Source: Desulfuromonadales bacterium (GTDB lineage Bacteria; Desulfobacterota; Desulfuromonadia; Desulfuromonadales; BM103). Taken from it: a stretch of 64,000 nt of DNA. The notes below the pieces were generated by a model, which was not told the origin of the DNA, searched no databases, and saw only the letters and a list, made by a program, of their open reading frames with translations. Below, piece by piece: positions 8,533-16,411 of the stretch. Numbering within the stretch: the stretch's first letter is position 1; every line of letters begins with the position of its first letter. Where the stretch lies: assembly GCA_030145195.1 (NCBI GenBank), contig JAQYVY010000016.1, positions 1 to 64,000 on the forward strand, written 5' to 3'. Both the position numbers and the translations under genes were made by a program.

Positions 8533-9034
8533 GATTTGCCCAGTTGGTTTGAGGAAGATCTGAGTCTATAGATTCTTTCCCAACTGTTCAAGAATGGAAA
8601 CGGCCGGACACAAATTGTGGGGCCTGTTTTGAATATTTGAAGAGGTATTATGTCCCCCGATTCCAAATCATTGTCGAATGAGTAGATCAGGATTAAAAAC
8701 CTATGGGGCTGTTTTCGACCCTAAAAATAGCTCTATAGCATGATTTTATGGGCTATTTCGGCACTGAATTGATGTGATTTCAGTTGGTTAGCTTGATCCG
8801 ACCCCGGCACACGGTAGATGAAGCGCCTTGTTTGCTCGTTCGAACAGGTTTAACTGAGTCTACAGGATCGCTCTCCGTTGTTCTAAGGTCTGTTGAATCA
8901 TCCAATTTGACCTAACTAAAGGGTAAAATAAGAATAATTTAACTCTATAATTTGTTTTAGTTAATGATATTGTCTTAGTGCTTAGGATAAATTCAAATTT
9001 AAACCCTGATTTCATTGTTCACGGAGGCATACCA
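8533..9034. other. Intergenic region upstream of the octahaem cytochrome
   Basis: About 500 bp between two divergent genes, AT-rich in its last 150 bp. No open frame looks real. TATAAT at 8946-8951 could be the -10 element of the cytochrome promoter, but there is no good -35 at the right spacing. I see no riboswitch or operator. Confidence 0.5.
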
Positions 9035-10417
9035 ATGCGACAGATCAAACAATTGATCTCAGCCCTGCTATTTATTGTCTTACTGGCGCTGCCAGCCCTG
9101 GCAGCCAACACCCACGAAGAATTCGTACAGGGGCCGTTTGCAACGGGTCCTGATGTGACCAAAGCCTGCCTTGAGTGCCATGAAGATCAGGCGACTGCAT
9201 TTATGAAGACCAGCCACTGGACCTGGGCACTGGAACAACAGGTTGGCGGCAAGAAGGTAACTTCGGGTAAGCGCAACACCTTCAACAACTACGGCACCCA
9301 GATCTTTACCAATGAGCCCTCCTGTAATCGTTGCCATGCTGGCTACGGTTATGTTGATAACAGCTTCGATTTCAGTGACAGCACTAAAGTTGATTGCCTC
9401 GTCTGTCACGACACCACTGGAACTTTTGTGAAGACAACCGGCGGCAAGGTTTTTGAGGGGCTGAATCTACTCCGGATTGCCCAGAATGTCGGCGCGCCGG
9501 TGCGAGACAATTGCGGCACCTGCCACTTCTACGGTGGCGGTGGGGATGCCGTCAAACATGGAGATCTCGACTCTTCCATGTCTTACCCGGAGAAGTATCT
9601 TGATATTCACATGGGTCTGGATGGACAGGATTTCGCGTGTCAGACCTGTCATGTGACCAAAGATCATGTCATACCGGGAAATTCGCTTGGTGTTTCACCG
9701 GGCGCCGAAAGTCAACTCAGTTGCGAAGATTGCCACACAGTTAAACCGCATGAAGAGACCCTACTCAACGATCACATCGCCAACATCGCGTGCCAGACCT
9801 GCCACATCCCGACGTATTCCAAGGAGATCCCGACCAATGTCTGGTGGGATTGGTCAACCGCTGGAGATGACGACAGAAACATCGTCAAGGACAAGCATGG
9901 CAAGTCGCTCTACGTGAAGAGCAAAGGCGACATAAAGTACCGTAAGAATGTCGAACCTGAGTACGCATGGTTTGAGCCAGGCAAAGCGGTTAACTATGTT
10001 CGCGGCCAGAAAATTGAAGATCCAAACAAGGTGCTGACCATAGCCGGGCCAACCTCGACCAGAAAGGACAACAAGGCTCGCATCTTTCCTTTCAAAGTGA
10101 TGCGCGGCAAACAGGCCTTTGACCCTAAACACAAGACCCTGATGGTTGTTCATCAGATTGGAGATGACGGCTATTGGCGGACCTTCGATTGGAAAAAGTC
10201 TGCCGAGATCGGCATGAAAGCAGCGGGTTTGCCGTTCAGCGGTGAGGTCGACTTCATTGAGACCAGGATGTTCTGGCGGATCAACCACATGGTTTCCGGA
10301 GCCAGAGAGGCTCTCAATTGCCTGAATTGCCATGGCGACAAAGGACGCATAAAATGGGAAGATCTTGGCTACCAGGGTGATCCAATGCTGAATGCCAAGT
10401 GGGCTCGCGGTCAGTAA
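9035..10417 (+). CDS. Octahaem c-type cytochrome, tetrathionate reductase (OTR) family
   Basis: Exported multihaem cytochrome of 460 residues. It has a signal peptide (MRQIKQLISALLFIVLL to about residue 24) and eight CxxCH motifs: CLECH, CNRCH, CLVCH, CGTCH, CQTCH, CEDCH, CQTCH and CLNCH. The segment after the first haem (MKTSHWTW) and the overall spacing match the Shewanella OTR-like octahaem family, whose members reduce tetrathionate, hydroxylamine or nitrite in vitro; the natural substrate here is unknown. The ATG at 9035 has GGAGG seven bases upstream and directly precedes the signal peptide, so the longer frame from 8978 is rejected. It appears monocistronic; the palindrome at 10444-10469 follows. 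Confidence 0.9.
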   Translation: MRQIKQLISALLFIVLLALPALAANTHEEFVQGPFATGPDVTKACLECHEDQATAFMKTSHWTWALEQQVGGKKVTSGKRNTFNNYGTQIFTNEPSCNRCHAGYGYVDNSFDFSDSTKVDCLVCHDTTGTFVKTTGGKVFEGLNLLRIAQNVGAPVRDNCGTCHFYGGGGDAVKHGDLDSSMSYPEKYLDIHMGLDGQDFACQTCHVTKDHVIPGNSLGVSPGAESQLSCEDCHTVKPHEETLLNDHIANIACQTCHIPTYSKEIPTNVWWDWSTAGDDDRNIVKDKHGKSLYVKSKGDIKYRKNVEPEYAWFEPGKAVNYVRGQKIEDPNKVLTIAGPTSTRKDNKARIFPFKVMRGKQAFDPKHKTLMVVHQIGDDGYWRTFDWKKSAEIGMKAAGLPFSGEVDFIETRMFWRINHMVSGAREALNCLNCHGDKGRIKWEDLGYQGDPMLNAKWARGQ

Positions 10418-10443
10418 AAACATTGACCTTAGGGACGTTCAAA

Positions 10444-10469
10444 GGAGACACTCAATGTTGAGTGTGCCC
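10444..10469. repeat. Dispersed palindrome GGGACACTCA, copy 2
   Basis: GGAGACACTCAATGTTGAGTG followed by TGCCC. The stem matches copies 1 and 3 with two changes and is followed by AACTCG, a variant of the shared CGACTCC tail. It lies just after the octahaem cytochrome gene. Confidence 0.55.
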
Positions 10470-10528
10470 AACTCGTTCTCATTCTCTGTTTGCAGGTTAG
10501 CAATCCCACAACCAAAGGTGCCATTATT

Positions 10529-11431
10529 TTGAAACAATTTAAAGTTGGACTGGCACTTGGCGGCGGCGCTGCACGAGCTTTTTCCCACATCGGCGTTCTT
10601 GACGGGCTCACGAAACACGGCATCCCCATCGATATTGTCACCGGCACCAGTATGGGTGCGATTATCGGCGCGATGTATGTGACGCAACCCGACGTGGCTG
10701 CGATCAAATCACGCTTTACAGCCTATATCGACAGTGATGAATTCGACGAATCAGGGTTCAACTTCTTTAAGGAGCTTGATTCTCATGACGATGGGTTTCT
10801 CGCAGAAATGGGGCGTTTGGCTCGACGCGGCGTCTTTAACGCCCTGATGGTCACCAAGACCGCGCTGGTTAACGAGAAAACCGCAGCAAGCAGTTATGCC
10901 TACCTGATTGAAGATTTAGGTCTTGAACAAACCCGCATCCCCTTCGCTGCTGTCGCCCTTGACCTGAAGACCGGCGAGCCGGTCGTTCTCAACCAGGGGC
11001 GGCTGCGTGATGTGATCGCTGCCTCCTGCGCCATGCCGGGGGTCCTGAATCCAGTCAAGCTGGAAGACCGGTTATTGGTTGATGGTGGCTGGACCGAAAC
11101 GGTCCCGATCAGAGCCGCCCGTGAGCTCGGCGCCGATTTTGTCATCGGCGTCGACGTAGGTGATTCTCTCAGAGCCTTCGAAGAACCACGCAACGCTCTC
11201 GATGTTATCGCCCGCGCAGATGCCTTGGCGCGAATCGCCCTTAACAAAGAACAACTTAAGGCCGCCGATGTCATCCTTTCCCCACAAAACGGGGTAACTC
11301 ACTGGGCCGATTTCTCCACCTTTGAACTCGCAATTGAACGCGGCGAAAAAGAGGTCGATCGGCAGATTGTCGCTGTGCAGCGCGCGCTCAAAAAGGCGCG
11401 GTTCCAGAGTTGGTTTAGTTGGGGTGGCTGA
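10529..11431 (+). CDS. Patatin-like phospholipase, RssA/YchK type
   Basis: Predicted serine lipid acyl hydrolase of 300 residues. It has the oxyanion-hole loop LGGGAARAFSHIG, the nucleophile elbow GTSMG (Ser41) and the catalytic aspartate in LLVDGGW near residue 185, which form the patatin Ser-Asp dyad. No signal peptide is seen, so it is probably cytoplasmic or membrane-associated. I chose the TTG at 10529, with AGGTG eight bases upstream and the conserved GLALGGG close behind; an upstream TTG at 10490 would add 13 residues of low-quality sequence. It stands alone, and the hairpin at 11504-11539 probably ends it. Confidence 0.88.
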   Translation: MKQFKVGLALGGGAARAFSHIGVLDGLTKHGIPIDIVTGTSMGAIIGAMYVTQPDVAAIKSRFTAYIDSDEFDESGFNFFKELDSHDDGFLAEMGRLARRGVFNALMVTKTALVNEKTAASSYAYLIEDLGLEQTRIPFAAVALDLKTGEPVVLNQGRLRDVIAASCAMPGVLNPVKLEDRLLVDGGWTETVPIRAARELGADFVIGVDVGDSLRAFEEPRNALDVIARADALARIALNKEQLKAADVILSPQNGVTHWADFSTFELAIERGEKEVDRQIVAVQRALKKARFQSWFSWGG

Positions 11432-11503
11432 CGATGGCATCATCGGGGGTTGTTCAAAGAGTTTACATAAGGCTGGACACTCCCGATAGATTGGTTCAAT
11501 AGC

Positions 11504-11539
11504 AAAGGCCACTATCTCAATTGAGATGGTGGCCTTTTT
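11504..11539 (+). terminator. Hairpin AAAGGCCACTATCTCAA, probable terminator
   Basis: A 17-bp stem (AAAGGCCACTATCTCAA / TTGAGATGGTGGCCTTT, with one G-T pair) runs into a T-tract. It fits a rho-independent terminator for the patatin gene. The same stem and the following GTTGGGTTGTCCC recur at 13817-13870, so it is also part of a dispersed repeat. Confidence 0.7.
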
Positions 11540-11791
11540 GTTAAGTAAGTTGGGTTGTCCCATGTCGCGAACTGACGTCATTTTCTTATTGTTTTACTCG
11601 ACAGAAATGGGTTAATTCCGAAAGAATGCCCCCTCCAGAAAACCTCATAAACACACAGGGGGCATTTAAGAACAGGCCCCCCGCCATTGGCTGCAGACCA
11701 GCAGTACCTCATAACCTTGCCAAACAGAGACTTGCCCACTTCACCTTTCGCATGGGATGGTCTGTCACCCGATTTATAGTCCTAAAAGTTG
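11540..11791. other. Intergenic region before the radical SAM gene
   Basis: Non-coding stretch between the terminator hairpin and the radical SAM promoter. It includes the tail of the hairpin repeat (GTTGGGTTGTCCC). No gene or structured RNA was recognised. Confidence 0.5.
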
Positions 11792-11800
11792 TGGTATAAT
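11792..11800 (+). promoter_or_regulatory. Extended -10 promoter for the radical SAM gene
   Basis: TGGTATAAT gives a perfect -10 hexamer with an upstream TGn extension. The -35 region is poor, as is usual for extended -10 promoters. It would leave a leader of about 45 bases before the ATG at 11854. Confidence 0.5.
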
Positions 11801-11853
11801 TTAGAAAAGAATCTTAATGAGACAATCAACAGCAACCGGCAACCGAGGCTCAC

Positions 11854-13581
11854 ATGTCTCAAATTGATCTCCTACTGCTCCACCCACCAAGTGTCTATGA
11901 CTTTAGACAAAAATCGATCATGTATGGCCCGATCAGCGACCTGATTCCTTCCTCGCCTGTCTTTGAAATGTATCCCCTCGGATTTCTCACCATGGCCAAC
12001 TACCTTGAGTCGCGTGGTTTAAAGGTGAGAATAGTCAACCTGGCCTTAAGAATGATGAACGACGTGGATTTTGATGTCCCTGAGTTTTTGGCCAGCGTTA
12101 AACCAAAAGCGATCGGCATTGATTTGCATTGGCTGCCCCACGCCCATGGCTCGATTGAAATAGCGCGGCTGGCAAAAGAGATCCATCCCGAGGTTCCGGT
12201 TATTTTTGGTGGTCTCTCGGCAACCTACTTCCATGAAGAGCTGATTCACTATCCGCAGGTCGATTACATTTTGCGAGGTGATGCGATCGAACCACCACTG
12301 TACACTTTGCTCACGAGCTTGAGATCAGGCCAGTCGTTGGAAGCGGTGCCAAACCTGACCTGGAAAACCGCTGGAGAGGTACGCACTAATCCGCTAACCT
12401 TTGTCCCGGCAACCGCTGATTATGTTGATCTCAACCCTGAGCTGATGATGCAAATGGTGTTGCGTTATCGTGATCTACAAAGCGTTTTACCTTTCAACGG
12501 TTGGTGGCAAAATCCGATTACTGCGATATTCACCGTCAAGGGCTGCGCGCACGAGTGCACCACATGCGGAGGGTCAAGTCAGGCCAATGAACTTCTCAAT
12601 ATACGCCACGCTCCGGTTTTTCGCAGCCCGCATAATATTGTTAAAAACATCGTTGACATTAGTCGCTTTTCGAAAGGCCCAATATTTTTGGTGGGGGATT
12701 TATGTCAGACGGGAGAAGAGTTTGCTTTTGACACTTTAAAGAGTCTTAAAGCTGCCAAAATCAAAAACGAGATTGTCTTTGAAGTTTTTGGGATGCCATC
12801 CAAGAGCTATTTGCAAGCCATTGATGATGCCGTCGAAAACTGGTGTCTGGAACTTTCACCCGAAAGTCATGATGAGCAGATCCGGCGGCTGCAAGACGAA
12901 AAAGTATTTTACTTAAACGCCGAGATGGAAGCGGTTATCGAAGAGGCGCTGGCGCTGCGTTGTCATCGTGTTGATGTCTTTTTCATGATTGGTCTCTCCA
13001 AACAAACCAGAGAATCGGTGCTGGCAACCATTGACTATTGTGAGCAGCTGTTTCAAACATCAGATACCCGCTTGTCATGCTTTATCTCTCCGATGGGTCC
13101 ATTTGTCGATCCTGGCAGCAGGTGCTTTGAAGAGCCCGACCGTTTTGGCTACAAGTTGTTTGCCCATACTCTTGAGGAACATCGTCAGTTGCTGGTTCAA
13201 CCCTCCTGGGGCCAGATCTTGAATTACGAAACAAAATGGATGTCTCGCGATGAGCTGGTCGATATCACCTATGATGCCGCCGAAGCCTTAAATCGATTAA
13301 AGTTAAAATACAGTCGCATCGATAGTGCTCGAGGCGAGGCTGTTGCCGAACGGATTACTCAGGCCAGAAATCTCAAGGACAGGCTACGCCTGAGTATCAG
13401 CGATCAAAACAAAATGGATCCAAATGAGCGGAGGTTGCTCCTTGGAGAGATTCATGATTTTAGTGTTTCGACGGTTTGTGACAAAAGAGAGTTGTTCTGG
13501 AAACGCCATCTGATGAGCTTTAAATGGATAGAGATTCTGCGTGTGGCGCTAGCCTTCTTCTGGAATAAGAAAATGCGGTGA
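11854..13581 (+). CDS. B12-binding domain radical SAM protein
   Basis: A 575-residue enzyme with an N-terminal cobalamin-binding-like domain (about residues 1-190: LLLLHPPS, PLGFLTMANYLESRG, VPVIFGGLSATYF) and a radical SAM core. The iron-sulfur cluster cysteines are C231, C235 and C238 in KGCAHECTTCGGSS. The CGGS extension and the long C-terminal half set it apart from methylthiotransferases; it resembles uncharacterised Ta0216-like B12-radical SAM proteins, though I recall that family only loosely. The substrate is unknown, and no biosynthetic neighbours are present. GAGG lies upstream of the ATG. It is preceded by an extended -10 promoter and seems monocistronic. Confidence 0.85.
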   Translation: MSQIDLLLLHPPSVYDFRQKSIMYGPISDLIPSSPVFEMYPLGFLTMANYLESRGLKVRIVNLALRMMNDVDFDVPEFLASVKPKAIGIDLHWLPHAHGSIEIARLAKEIHPEVPVIFGGLSATYFHEELIHYPQVDYILRGDAIEPPLYTLLTSLRSGQSLEAVPNLTWKTAGEVRTNPLTFVPATADYVDLNPELMMQMVLRYRDLQSVLPFNGWWQNPITAIFTVKGCAHECTTCGGSSQANELLNIRHAPVFRSPHNIVKNIVDISRFSKGPIFLVGDLCQTGEEFAFDTLKSLKAAKIKNEIVFEVFGMPSKSYLQAIDDAVENWCLELSPESHDEQIRRLQDEKVFYLNAEMEAVIEEALALRCHRVDVFFMIGLSKQTRESVLATIDYCEQLFQTSDTRLSCFISPMGPFVDPGSRCFEEPDRFGYKLFAHTLEEHRQLLVQPSWGQILNYETKWMSRDELVDITYDAAEALNRLKLKYSRIDSARGEAVAERITQARNLKDRLRLSISDQNKMDPNERRLLLGEIHDFSVSTVCDKRELFWKRHLMSFKWIEILRVALAFFWNKKMR

Positions 13582-13816
13582 CAGTTACCCCATAAATTTC
13601 GCCCTTACAGGCAGATAAGCATTTACAAGTTTAATACAACTTGCTGAAAATTGGCCAGTATCCTCATTCTTAACTCTCAAAGAGTATTTTTGTGCTTTGC
13701 CAGGAAAGCAGGCAAGAAAGACCATCGGCGAGCCGGTTTTGCAGAGTCTCAAACAGCTCACAGTCACTTCGACCGAATGAGTAAGCTTGTCCAGTAAGAG
13801 GGTTTAACTAGCGAAG

Positions 13817-13870
13817 GCCACCATCAATTGAGATTGTGGCCTTTTGGTTTTGCAAGTTGGGTTGTCCCCA
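13817..13870. repeat. Second copy of the AAGGCCAC hairpin repeat
   Basis: AAGGCCACCATCAATTGAGA followed by TTGTGGCCTTTT, then GTTGGGTTGTCCC, as at 11504-11566. The loop side is two bases shorter. It overlaps the last codons of a small membrane ORF on the minus strand. Confidence 0.55.
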
Positions 13871-14069
13871 ATTTTACTGGCTGCTCATCTAAAGGAGGAA
13901 GACTCTGAATCAAGACAGTGGTTCCGTAACTCATCAAAACTGCGAAGCCCAAGATGAAGACACCGAAAACCGTGCAGACGACAGCGTGCCGCAGACGTTT
14001 GGCCCGCAGACACAGGATGCCGATAATGAGGCATAATATTCCAATGGGAACAAAGAAAATGATAATCAT
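13824..14069 (-). CDS. Small hydrophobic protein, two predicted membrane spans
   Basis: An 81-residue open frame. Residues 1-20 (MIIIFFVPIGILCLIIGIL) and about 28-52 are strongly hydrophobic and separated by a basic RAKRLRH turn, which suggests a two-span inner-membrane hairpin. I do not recognise a family. The upstream sequence has no good ribosome binding site, and the last 12 or so codons run through the dispersed AAGGCCAC repeat, so the natural C-terminus may have been replaced. It may be a real small membrane protein or a chance frame. Confidence 0.4.
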   Translation of the reverse strand: MIIIFFVPIGILCLIIGILCLRAKRLRHAVVCTVFGVFILGFAVLMSYGTTVLIQSLPPLDEQPVKLGTTQLAKPKGHNLN

Positions 14070-14168
14070 GTCAGAGTTTTTTTAGTGGGGTTGATTCATT
14101 ATGCTGAGGCGCACGTTACCATAGCCATGACTGCGGGGCAAACGACGGGTCTGCACCAGATTGGGATT

Positions 14169-14194
14169 TGGGACACTCAATGTTGAGTGACCCC
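14169..14194. repeat. Dispersed palindrome GGGACACTCA, copy 3
   Basis: GGGACACTCAATGTTGAGTG followed by ACCCC and the tail GACTCC. It shares its core with copies 1 and 2. It lies between two small membrane ORFs. Confidence 0.6.
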
Positions 14195-14230
14195 GACTCC
14201 AACCACGTACTGACTTCATGAGGTTGTGGC

Positions 14231-14413
14231 CTACTCTCTTTTTTCAAGAGGAGTGTCTGGCGTTTTCTCTGCAACCTCCGCCTTTGTGCAAGAAGAGGCG
14301 TTTGCTTTGGCAATTCTTCGCCTACGCAGCTTGGCACGTGTACCAAAGAACAACCCAACACCGGTTAAGGTCCAGATTGTGATCAATAAAATGGTTTCAG
14401 AGGTGGTCTGCAT
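14231..14413 (-). CDS. Small single-span membrane protein
   Basis: A 60-residue open frame starting MQTTSETILLITIW. Residues 8-24 form one membrane span, followed by a very basic stretch (RAKLRRRRIAKAN), which predicts a cytoplasmic C-terminus. AAGGAG lies seven bases before the ATG at 14413, a strong initiation signal and the main reason to call it. No family was recognised. It diverges from the DUF4126 gene. Confidence 0.55.
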   Translation of the reverse strand: MQTTSETILLITIWTLTGVGLFFGTRAKLRRRRIAKANASSCTKAEVAEKTPDTPLEKRE

Positions 14414-14538
14414 CTCGGGACTCCTTGCTGGCTTGCCAAACCTAATCATAGTATGCTTTATCCCTGCAGACTTTGACGTTAATCAAGTTTTCGTAACAGC
14501 GGGCTTATTTTATTTGATAGCGAGGTTATATTGCCACT

Positions 14539-15162
14539 ATGCAGGAGCTATTATCTCTCATAGCCCTCTCTATGGGCGTTGCCTGGGCCAGCGGCATCAA
14601 CCTGTATGCCACGATTCTCGTGCTCGGCTTGCTCGGTACCACGGGCAACATGCCTCTGCCCGAGACGCTACAGGTTCTCCAGAACCCGCTGGTCATTGGT
14701 GCTGCCGGCTTCATGTACTGTGTCGAGTTCTTTGCCGATAAGATCCCGGGGGTGGATAGCGCCTGGGATACGTTGCACACTTTTATTCGCATCCCGGCCG
14801 GTGCCGTACTCGCTGCAACGTCTATTGGTGAAGTTGATCCGGCGGTTGCGATCGCTGCCGGGATGGTTGGTGGCGGGTTGACCGCGGGAACTCATCTGAC
14901 CAAGGCAAGTTCGCGTCTTTTCGTGAATACGTCACCGGAGCCTTTCAGCAATATCGGTGTCTCTTTGGCAGAAGACACGCTTGCTATCGGTGGCCTGTGG
15001 ACGGCACTGTTTTATCCCTCCTTCTTTCTTATCTTCCTGCTGGCGTTTGTGGCGCTGATGATCTGGATTCTGCCGATCCTCGGGCGAGGGCTCAAGGGGC
15101 TCTATGTTTCGTTGCGTGGCTTCTTTGCGGTCGGTGAGGTTAAGCGTTTGCCGGAGAGGTAA
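14539..15162 (+). CDS. DUF4126 family membrane protein
   Basis: A 207-residue integral membrane protein. The N-terminal SMGVAWASGINLYATILVLGLLG and the middle ADKIPGVDSAWDTLHTFIRIPAGAVLAA are characteristic of the DUF4126 family, followed by GGGLTAGTHLTKASSRLFVNTSPEPFSN and a C-terminal hydrophobic pair. No biochemical function is known to me. It is the last backbone gene before the tRNA-Leu island. The hairpin at 15224-15253 may be its terminator. Confidence 0.85.
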   Translation: MQELLSLIALSMGVAWASGINLYATILVLGLLGTTGNMPLPETLQVLQNPLVIGAAGFMYCVEFFADKIPGVDSAWDTLHTFIRIPAGAVLAATSIGEVDPAVAIAAGMVGGGLTAGTHLTKASSRLFVNTSPEPFSNIGVSLAEDTLAIGGLWTALFYPSFFLIFLLAFVALMIWILPILGRGLKGLYVSLRGFFAVGEVKRLPER

Positions 15163-15223
15163 TGCACGTTCAACGTACATGGACAAATGATTATTTAGAC
15201 CCTGTTTTACGGTTCTGATAAAA

Positions 15224-15253
15224 GGGTTAGCCCTCGATGTCAAGGGCTGACCC
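15224..15253. terminator. GC-rich hairpin after the DUF4126 gene
   Basis: GGGTTAGCCCT pairs with AGGGCTGACCC across a loop of about eight bases (one G-T pair). There is no T-run behind it, so it could be a rho-independent-like stop or another palindromic repeat. Confidence 0.4.
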
Positions 15254-15406
15254 CGTCCCCTAACTATCCAGAGCTACCCGCATTTTATCAAGAATCATCC
15301 AGGCCGCAGCCACAGGATCTATCGCAACAGAAATCGGCCGGCCGAGGACCAAGTAAAGGGGTTGCAAACTTCTCCGATCTCATTCCCTAATCAACCCCAC
15401 AAACAA

Positions 15407-15440
15407 AAAGAGCGGCTGACAATTAAGTCAACTGCTCTTT
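15407..15440 (-). terminator. Terminator attached to the displaced tRNA-Leu 3' end
   Basis: AAAGAGCGGCTGAC pairs with GTCAACTGCTCTTT (two G-T pairs). On the minus strand it runs into TTTTTG. It lies directly 3' of the tRNA fragment at 15450-15470, exactly where the terminator of the original tRNA-Leu would be if the island inserted into the gene's 3' end. Confidence 0.7.
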
Positions 15441-15449
15441 GATTTCGTT

Positions 15450-15470
15450 TGGTGCCGAAGGGGAGATTCG
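15450..15470 (-). other. Island distal attachment site: displaced 3' end of tRNA-Leu
   Basis: TGGTGCCGAAGGGGAGATTC and the next base match the 3' end of the intact tRNA-Leu (40342-40362) at 20 of 21 positions, including the CCA end, in the same orientation. This is the expected left attachment repeat of an element inserted in the tRNA. The following 130 bp contain repeated CTATATGCA-type motifs that may be recombinase arm sites. Confidence 0.8.
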
Positions 15471-15811
15471 CGCTACTCTAAAAAACCCTTTATATACGGG
15501 TACTTAGTTTCACAAAAACCGCCCTGGTTGCGCGAAAGGTGTCGCTATATGCAACCCATGCGCAACCATTTGTCACTATATGCAGGACAGGGGGTTTTAA
15601 GTCCCATCTGCCGGCCCTTAGTGCTTCACACGCGGCGACAAGTTACAACCACTCAAGACTGACAACAGCACGCTATTCCTGAAGCTTACAACCTTGTAAT
15701 CTTCAGAAGAGTCTGTTGTACATTGTCGTACAAACTGGTCTCCTGTCGCTAGAATTTGCGGCGGAGTGGCACAAATTTGTCACAATTTTCATTGCTGTGC
15801 CATCTACATAA
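15471..15811. other. Left end of the island, non-coding
   Basis: Non-coding, with TGTCGCTATATGCA and TGTCACTATATGCA as two direct repeats about 35 bp apart. The first 130 bp resemble the stretch at 24612-24735 in order and spacing of motifs, which suggests related element ends. No gene is seen. Confidence 0.5.
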
Positions 15812-16285
15812 TTAATAGCCTAATTTCTTATAAACGTGATCCTGAAAGTGATAATTATCGTTGTCATTGTGCATTTTATACTTTTGTATCGCAAATGAAA
15901 CAATATTTGGGGAGAAAGGAACAAAAATAGCACCAATATCTCTTATTATTGGCGGGCAAGTACCCTGCACCATAGACCTTGAATTATCAAGATTTACACC
16001 AATAATGGTGCATCCTTTTTCAATGGCAACCTCTGCCTCCCATCTAACGTATTTATGTTTGCTCTTCGTGTCACTACCAATGAGCATTACATATTTGCCT
16101 GCCATTTTGATTCTCTCTCGGCACTTTTGCTTTATGTAAGTTTCATTTTCTGAATTCACTTCAGTTTGAAGCTGACAGTTTGCAAAATCAAATTCGATAT
16201 TGTCATTCGCCTTCCATGCCTGCATAAGTCGGTAATAACGAATATCAGTACTACTGAAACCAACAAAAGTTCTTGGTAACCCCAT
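15812..16285 (-). CDS. TIR-like (DUF1863/MTH538, ThsB-like) protein B
   Basis: A 157-residue single-domain protein. TFVGFSSTDIRYYRLMQAWK, the stretch NSENETYIKQKCRERIKMA, VMLIGSDTKSKHKYVRWE and GCTIIGVNL follow the order seen in DUF1863 TIR-like proteins such as ThsB of Thoeris, which make NAD-derived signals after phage sensing. GGAGG lies five bases before the ATG. It is the last gene of island module 1, after the two TPR proteins, and is more AT-rich than its neighbours. No ThsA effector is adjacent, so it is not a standard Thoeris pair; the TPR proteins may take that role. Function inferred. Confidence 0.75.
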   Translation of the reverse strand: MGLPRTFVGFSSTDIRYYRLMQAWKANDNIEFDFANCQLQTEVNSENETYIKQKCRERIKMAGKYVMLIGSDTKSKHKYVRWEAEVAIEKGCTIIGVNLDNSRSMVQGTCPPIIRDIGAIFVPFSPNIVSFAIQKYKMHNDNDNYHFQDHVYKKLGY

Positions 16286-16411
16286 TTATTCCTCCCATAG
16301 ATATAACAATTTACATTTTGACAGCGGCGTACCCAAACACGAAGCACAGAATGTTTATAGCGCGTTGTTATTATTTACCGTTAACGCATCAGATTACTAA
16401 CCTTGAAAATT

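Noticed and set aside
7585-8571. 328-codon plus-strand frame
   Set aside because: It lies antisense to sbcD, whose motifs and length are convincing, and has no family features.
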